Part shown: piece by piece, positions 57,042-61,714 of the stretch
Numbering within the stretch: position 1 is the first letter of the stretch
Layout of the letters: every line of letters starts with the position of its first letter
Assembly (NCBI GenBank): GCA_905250885.1
Contig: CAJNOQ010000228.1
Span: 1-61,714, forward strand
Direction of reading: 5' to 3'
DNA length: 61,714 bases
Source of the DNA: Didymodactylos carnosus
Lineage: Eukaryota; Rotifera; Eurotatoria; Philodinida; Philodinidae
Made by a program: the position numbers and the translations under genes
The notes under the pieces: generated by a model
What the model saw: only the letters and a program-made list of their open reading frames with translations
Database searches by the model: none
What the model was told of the DNA's origin: nothing

Positions 57042-57344
57042 GACACTTTTTTTTCTTCTCCATGTTATCTTTTGTAGGTGAACGTAGTGATTCCAAAAAA
57101 TAAAATGTGTATCAAATGATTTTTTTATTTTAAAAATAATTTACTTATTTTGTACAGTATTTTTTACACTCTCGATAATTGAAAACATTTTATTTTCAAA
57201 TAACAAAAACGTCTTTGAGTCATCTTTTTCTCATTCGTTGACAACTAGACATAATAAGATTATTACACAAGGTAAGTTTTTTTAGACGATTGATGATGAA
57301 TATAAAGGCTTCTAGCCTAATGAGTTTGATTTCAATGTTGATAA
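57042..57344. terminator. 3' ends of two convergent genes
   Basis: This ~300-bp spacer lies between the stop codons of CFAP43 (+) and the 57.3-60.9 kb gene (-). An AATAAA near 57098 suits CFAP43 polyadenylation. Nothing else is seen. Confidence 0.5.
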
Positions 57345-60300
57345 TTAGTTAGGGTTCGAAAGTGGACCATTTTCAAAAAAATCTGCTTCATTATTCATTT
57401 GCTGTTGGTGTAATTTTTTATCAGTTGTTATTTCGTTTGGATTTGTGTCATTTGAATTCATTGTGACAATGGCATGTAAAATTTGTTTACTTGTTTTTGG
57501 TTTTGTTGATGAGCCAACTGTATGATATTGACGTAATTTTTGAGTGTGATCAACATTGTCAATTGTTTCCTCTGAATTGGGTGACTCATATATTTCATCG
57601 TTTATGTTATTATTTATTATCTTATCAGCATCATCTTTTCTCGTGATTATTGTTATAGTTTGCTGTTGTTGATGTTTAACAGGTGATGGTAAATTTTTAA
57701 GTTTTGATTTTTTTAAACCACCTGTTTCTTTACTCCAATACCAACGACGATTAGTTTTGATTTCATTTATATTCGGATCATTGGTATTCGGAGAAACTAC
57801 GTTTGTTTCATCAGTAATAACTATTGAACTACGACGTCGTTGATTATTCTCATTATTTGAGACATTTTCATGTTCTTTCATTGAACGTTGACTAATATTG
57901 CGACGAATAGGATAATGTTTTTGTTCTTCACATGATGATTGATGTCGAGTAATTTTTGTTGTTATTACTAGAGAATTACGACGTGATGAAATAAGATTTT
58001 TTTCTTCAATTTGTTTTACTGTTTCGTCGGTGGGATCATCTATAAAAACATCATCGAGGACAGATATACTTTGTTCATCTTGTGAACGTTCTTCATCCAA
58101 ATTATATGTTCGTTTGTCAGTTTGGTAAGAGTTTCTAAAGGTCAAAAAATTATTGAACCTAGCCTAATAACACTTTCTAATAACCCACGTTTTGTAGTCT
58201 CTGACTAGTGTTATTAGCAGCTGAACTAATTTTGTCCAATATTCTAACCAGCTGTGAAGCAAGCCTAGACTATTAAACATATGCGGACTTTGAATATATC
58301 AAAATGGACGATTCTTACCGTTTATTGATCATTCCCGATGTTTGATTCAATATATCTCCATCTGTACTTGATAATTTGTGAGAATTTTTATTAAATCGTT
58401 TATGTACACGCTCAACAACCATTTGTTTATGATATTCATCATCATTTTCACTAATGGCTAGCGGCGATTTCGTTATGGCTATTGTTTCAAGTTTTGATTT
58501 TTTGTCCACGTCTGATATTTGTTGTTGAGGTTCGACATCAGAATTTTTTGTTAATTCTTGATCGATGTCATCGGTACCTGATTCGTTAACAGGTGAACCT
58601 TGTTTTTTCTGTTTTTCATCTTCATTGGGACTAGTATTAGTGTTCGTAGATGGAACACCGTATACACGATTATTATCTAACACCGTTGTTTTTTGTATCG
58701 TTGATTCTTTTCGTACAACAGCGTTGATAGTATCATTCGTAGCAGCTTTTTTATGTTTTTTTTTTGTTGACATTATTTCTTGTTTTTTATTTAAAACAAT
58801 TTGTTTTGGCGATATTTTACCTTCAGGTGTTTTCAACTGTCTAGCAGTATTACTAGTATCATGGACAGTTTCACCATCATTTTCTTTTCGTCGTAACCAT
58901 CGCCGACGCGACGTCGATTTACCACCATTCTGTTGCTTTGATAAATCAGTGTTTGAAATTGTTTTCATAGATTTTTTTACCATTTCAGCCTGGTTATGTC
59001 GCGACCTTGATCCTGCATCCCTTCGATGTGGTGTATGATGACCTCCGGTTTTAAACCAATGCTTTTCATTATAATGATGAGTCGGAGAAACAACTCTTTT
59101 TGGAGTCAGTGTGCGTGATGGCGAAACAGGTATACCCATTGTTAGGGAACTGATTGCGGTTATGGAACAGTCTTCATCTTGAATAGTTTTCTGTGATGGT
59201 GTTCGACGTTTCAAAATGATATCTCCATCAGCCGGTTGTAAAACAGATGCTTTTATTTTTCCATTTGGTGTTGCTATCATATGTCGTCGATCGTCGTGGT
59301 GGTGATGATGCTCATTAGGTCCTCGTCTACCTCTTTGACCATTTGTTCTACCCGCAGTATAACGTCCTTTACTCGTTAAACCTATTCGGATAGGATAAGG
59401 TTGTTCATTATTAAAAGATGAACCTTGTTGATCCAACGTTGTAGGTGTTGATTTCCATCGTTCGCCTTGTTTTGGACTTGCTGCGGGATTTGTTGTAGAT
59501 GATACAGATAGAATTCGTGTATGATTACTCGCTTCAGCAGCAGCTGCTGCCACCTGTTCAAAAGCCTTGATTTTTTCAAGTACGTTGCCGCCTTTAACGG
59601 CTTTTTGTAATGTAGAATGTGCTCGATCTGCACCTGTATATGATGTACGTACAGTCTTTCTGAAACAAGAATACAGGCTTCATAAAAGTTAAAAAGAATA
59701 TTAACTTAGGTAGTAATGAAAGTGTACCTACTTAGACTAGATATGTGCAACCCGGCCCGACCCGAATATTGGGTACGAAGTTGTCGGGTGCGGGTTCCGT
59801 TTTTTTTAAAGTTACCTGAAAATCGGAAGATTTTACTGGGAAACCACAAAAGTTTAGTGAAAAAATACAAGATTTTAGCTAAAATGCATGAAGTTTTAAA
59901 AGAATTATTTGAGAACGTACTGATAACTTGACATCTCCAGCCGAAAACAAAAGTTTTTGGCTGGAAACTAAAACGAAGAAAATTTTTAGGCACAAGTCGG
60001 GTACGGGTAGAAAAAGTTTTTGGGGTCGGGTACGAGTTGGAAAACCATACCCGTGCACATCTCCAATATAGACTGTAAAGCTCTATCAAGAATAAATGTA
60101 TTTTTACTTGAATTTAGCCTCAATTACTCCAGCACTTGAACTACTCGCTCGTATATCACTGTGTCCATGAAGTCCATTTGAGTTTTGTTGTTTCAATGAT
60201 CGATGGCTAGTAGCACCTACTGAATTGACACTTTCTATTAGATCATTGTTTTCATTCATATTTTTGGCATGCGTTTTCACCACATCAGTATTGTTAATTA

Positions 60301-60948
60301 GAGGGGATTTATTGGGTATTTCCACAAACTCCGGTCTCAGCTTTGGATGTGGTATTGAAAACATGAGACGAACACCTACGAAAAGATTGTCAACGTGAAA
60401 CTACGCTATTAAAGAACTTGAAGAATTGTTGTAAATACCTGCATTACGACCATTTGAAGGATCATGTGAATATTTCTGATAAAACGGATTTGTTTGTAAA
60501 AAATGACGCATATATTTCAAATCAGGTTTTGCTTCGGATAAGCCTGATATCATATGCTCGTTTAATTGCATACGCCATACAGCCCAATCATGAATATTCA
60601 ACAAATTATTCGTGCTGCTACTAATGACATCAGCTGTGCGTGTTTGAGAACGCTTTGTTGGAGAATGTTTTCGATTTCCACCAAAAATTAAACGTCCTGA
60701 AAAATCATAAAAGAAACTGTCAGACAGAAAACGAGACAACCGAATAAAACAAAATTTATGTTTTATTATTACATGTGTGTATGTCTGTCATTTTAATTTC
60801 GTTTAGGTACTAAATATTTTCCCAATTTCAGACACTTTGTATGGCCATATCAATAACCTTGACTGCTAATATCATCCATATGTTTAATTTTTCGCAAAGC
60901 GAAAAGACACTTACCCAACTTTTTTTGTTTGCTGCCACCTTTTGTCAT
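57345..60948 (-). CDS. basic, largely disordered protein of unknown function (896 aa, 5 exons)
   Basis: Exons in transcription order: 60948-60915, 60696-60439, 60375-60108, 59659-58319, 58134-57345; all joins keep frame. The start MTKGGSKQKKLG sits one base after CTATCTTTCAG. Only the N-terminal ~180 residues look ordered, with DWAVWRMQLNEHMISGLSEA and DLKYMRHFLQTNPFYQKYSH. At about residues 190-230 comes a charged segment, GGNVLEKIKAFEQVAAAAAEA, probably helical. The rest is rich in Ser, Thr, Asn, Lys and Arg, with repeated SPxR/TPxK-like phosphorylation-type sites (VSPSRTLTPKR, TPEGKISPK), a His run (HHHHH) and many basic clusters. Recurrent RRRWLRRKE, NRRWYWSKE and RRNSLVIT / RRRSSIVIT motifs hint at short linear motifs for kinases or partners. 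A cytoskeletal or nuclear scaffold role is possible but unproven. Confidence 0.8.
59741..60066. mobile_element. GC-rich MITE-like repeat inside intron 3 of the 57.3-60.9 kb gene
   Basis: A ~325-bp block with multiple CCCGACCC / GGGTCGGGTACG motifs at both ends in inverted orientation, and GTGCA near each end (AGATATGTGCAACCCGG left; AGATGTGCACGGGTA as the complement of the right). TAGACT occurs just outside both ends (59734-59739 and about 60068-60073) and may be the target-site duplication. No ORF of note. Confidence 0.55.
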
Positions 60949-61714
60949 GCTGAAAGATAGTTTAGGTGAACATTTCAATCAATTTTTTTCATAAATAAAC
61001 TAAATTTGATTGATGATAATATTAATTTCCATATGATATATTCACTTAGCACAATAGAATATGTTTCAGAAACAATTTATTTCTTTTTTTTCTTCTTTGA
61101 TGATTTGAGAATTTCAGCTGTAGAAGTAGAGATATAGAAACAGAGATACGTTCGTTCGAATACTTGTGTTGTGGGTGTCACAGGTATGTTTTATCTATTA
61201 CTTGATATTATGATGATTATTATTTATTCCTTAATTAGTTCGTAACCAAAGATCAAGTAGTTAACGTTGAAGGCGGAAGCTAATCGTTTGTTTACGAAAC
61301 GTTTTGTTCATGTTTGTTTATAATAAATAGAGAAGAAAAAGTATTCTTTCCGAGTACTTTTTCTTTTTTGTTCTATTACTCTTACTACCGAATGTGCATC
61401 TGTTCAGTCGAAAAAAACTAAGTATTTATATCCTAGTAGTCAAATTGAAATATGACACGTTATAATCCTACACATAGGCATCTTGTTGTGGGATCACCAT
61501 CATTTTTGATATTCACAAACAGATTATACGTTAGAGAAGGACATCTGCAAAGGTGCTATAGAATCATTTATAGAGTGAGTTGGGGAAAAATCATTTACTT
61601 CAGAAAACTTCGTTGTACTTATTTATTGATAAATCGTAAACTTTTCAAGGTAGAATGAAAATATGGTAAATAGTTTGAACATTTTACTATCGACTGATGC
61701 GAGATTTGCTTGAA
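60949..61714. other. upstream region at window end, no gene seen
   Basis: AT-rich upstream region of the minus-strand gene. A 68-codon plus-strand ORF (61452-61658) shows no known motif and no splice-compatible neighbours. Confidence 0.4.

Noticed and set aside
58565..59038. 157-codon plus-strand ORF
   Set aside because: It is the antisense shadow of the long exon 4 of the minus-strand gene, which has better composition and splice structure.

Overview
The window is nuclear DNA of an animal. Genes are split by many short GT-AG introns (mostly 45-80 bp), DNA is strongly AT-rich, and long gene-poor stretches carry decayed mobile elements. The gene set (CFAP43, TRMT6, TKFC, NDUFAF7, an SLC6 transporter) is metazoan. 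Exon style, AT content and trans-splice-like acceptors abutting start codons fit a rotifer, most likely a bdelloid (Rotaria- or Adineta-like). That placement is inference; no marker gene proves it. Exon chains below were built by hand: every join keeps frame and every summed CDS length is a multiple of three.

Layout. 1-3.0 kb: no gene seen. 3.0-4.6 kb: a candidate secreted prohormone (+) with dibasic sites and a two-cysteine C-terminal peptide, and a divergent short secreted-peptide ORF (-). 5.2-5.7 kb: a long foldback element. 8.8-12.0 kb (-): a 19-exon SLC6 transporter resembling glycine transporters. 12.8-16.3 kb: a dead non-LTR retrotransposon between two inverted copies of another repeat. 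16.3-25.4 kb: gene-poor, with coding-like relics and a small element with a target-site duplication. 25.4-32.3 kb (+): a 5-exon gene for a ~1,626 aa unrecognised nuclear-type protein with four diverged internal repeats.

33.8-42.3 kb (-): three metabolic/RNA-modification genes in tandem. In transcription order these are NDUFAF7 (complex I assembly methyltransferase), TKFC (triokinase/FMN cyclase) and TRMT6 (tRNA m1A58 methyltransferase subunit). NDUFAF7 and TKFC are only 187 bp apart, which suggests an operon resolved by trans-splicing. 42.3-49.3 kb: non-coding, with a clean nonautonomous hAT-type element (8-bp duplication) inside a LINE 3' end. 49.3-57.0 kb (+): CFAP43, a 30-exon ciliary WD40/coiled-coil protein. 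57.3-60.9 kb (-): a convergent 5-exon gene for a basic, largely disordered protein of unknown function. The last 0.8 kb is its upstream region.

No bacterial operon, CRISPR array, rRNA or convincing tRNA was seen. Apart from the NDUFAF7-TKFC pair the genes look functionally independent.
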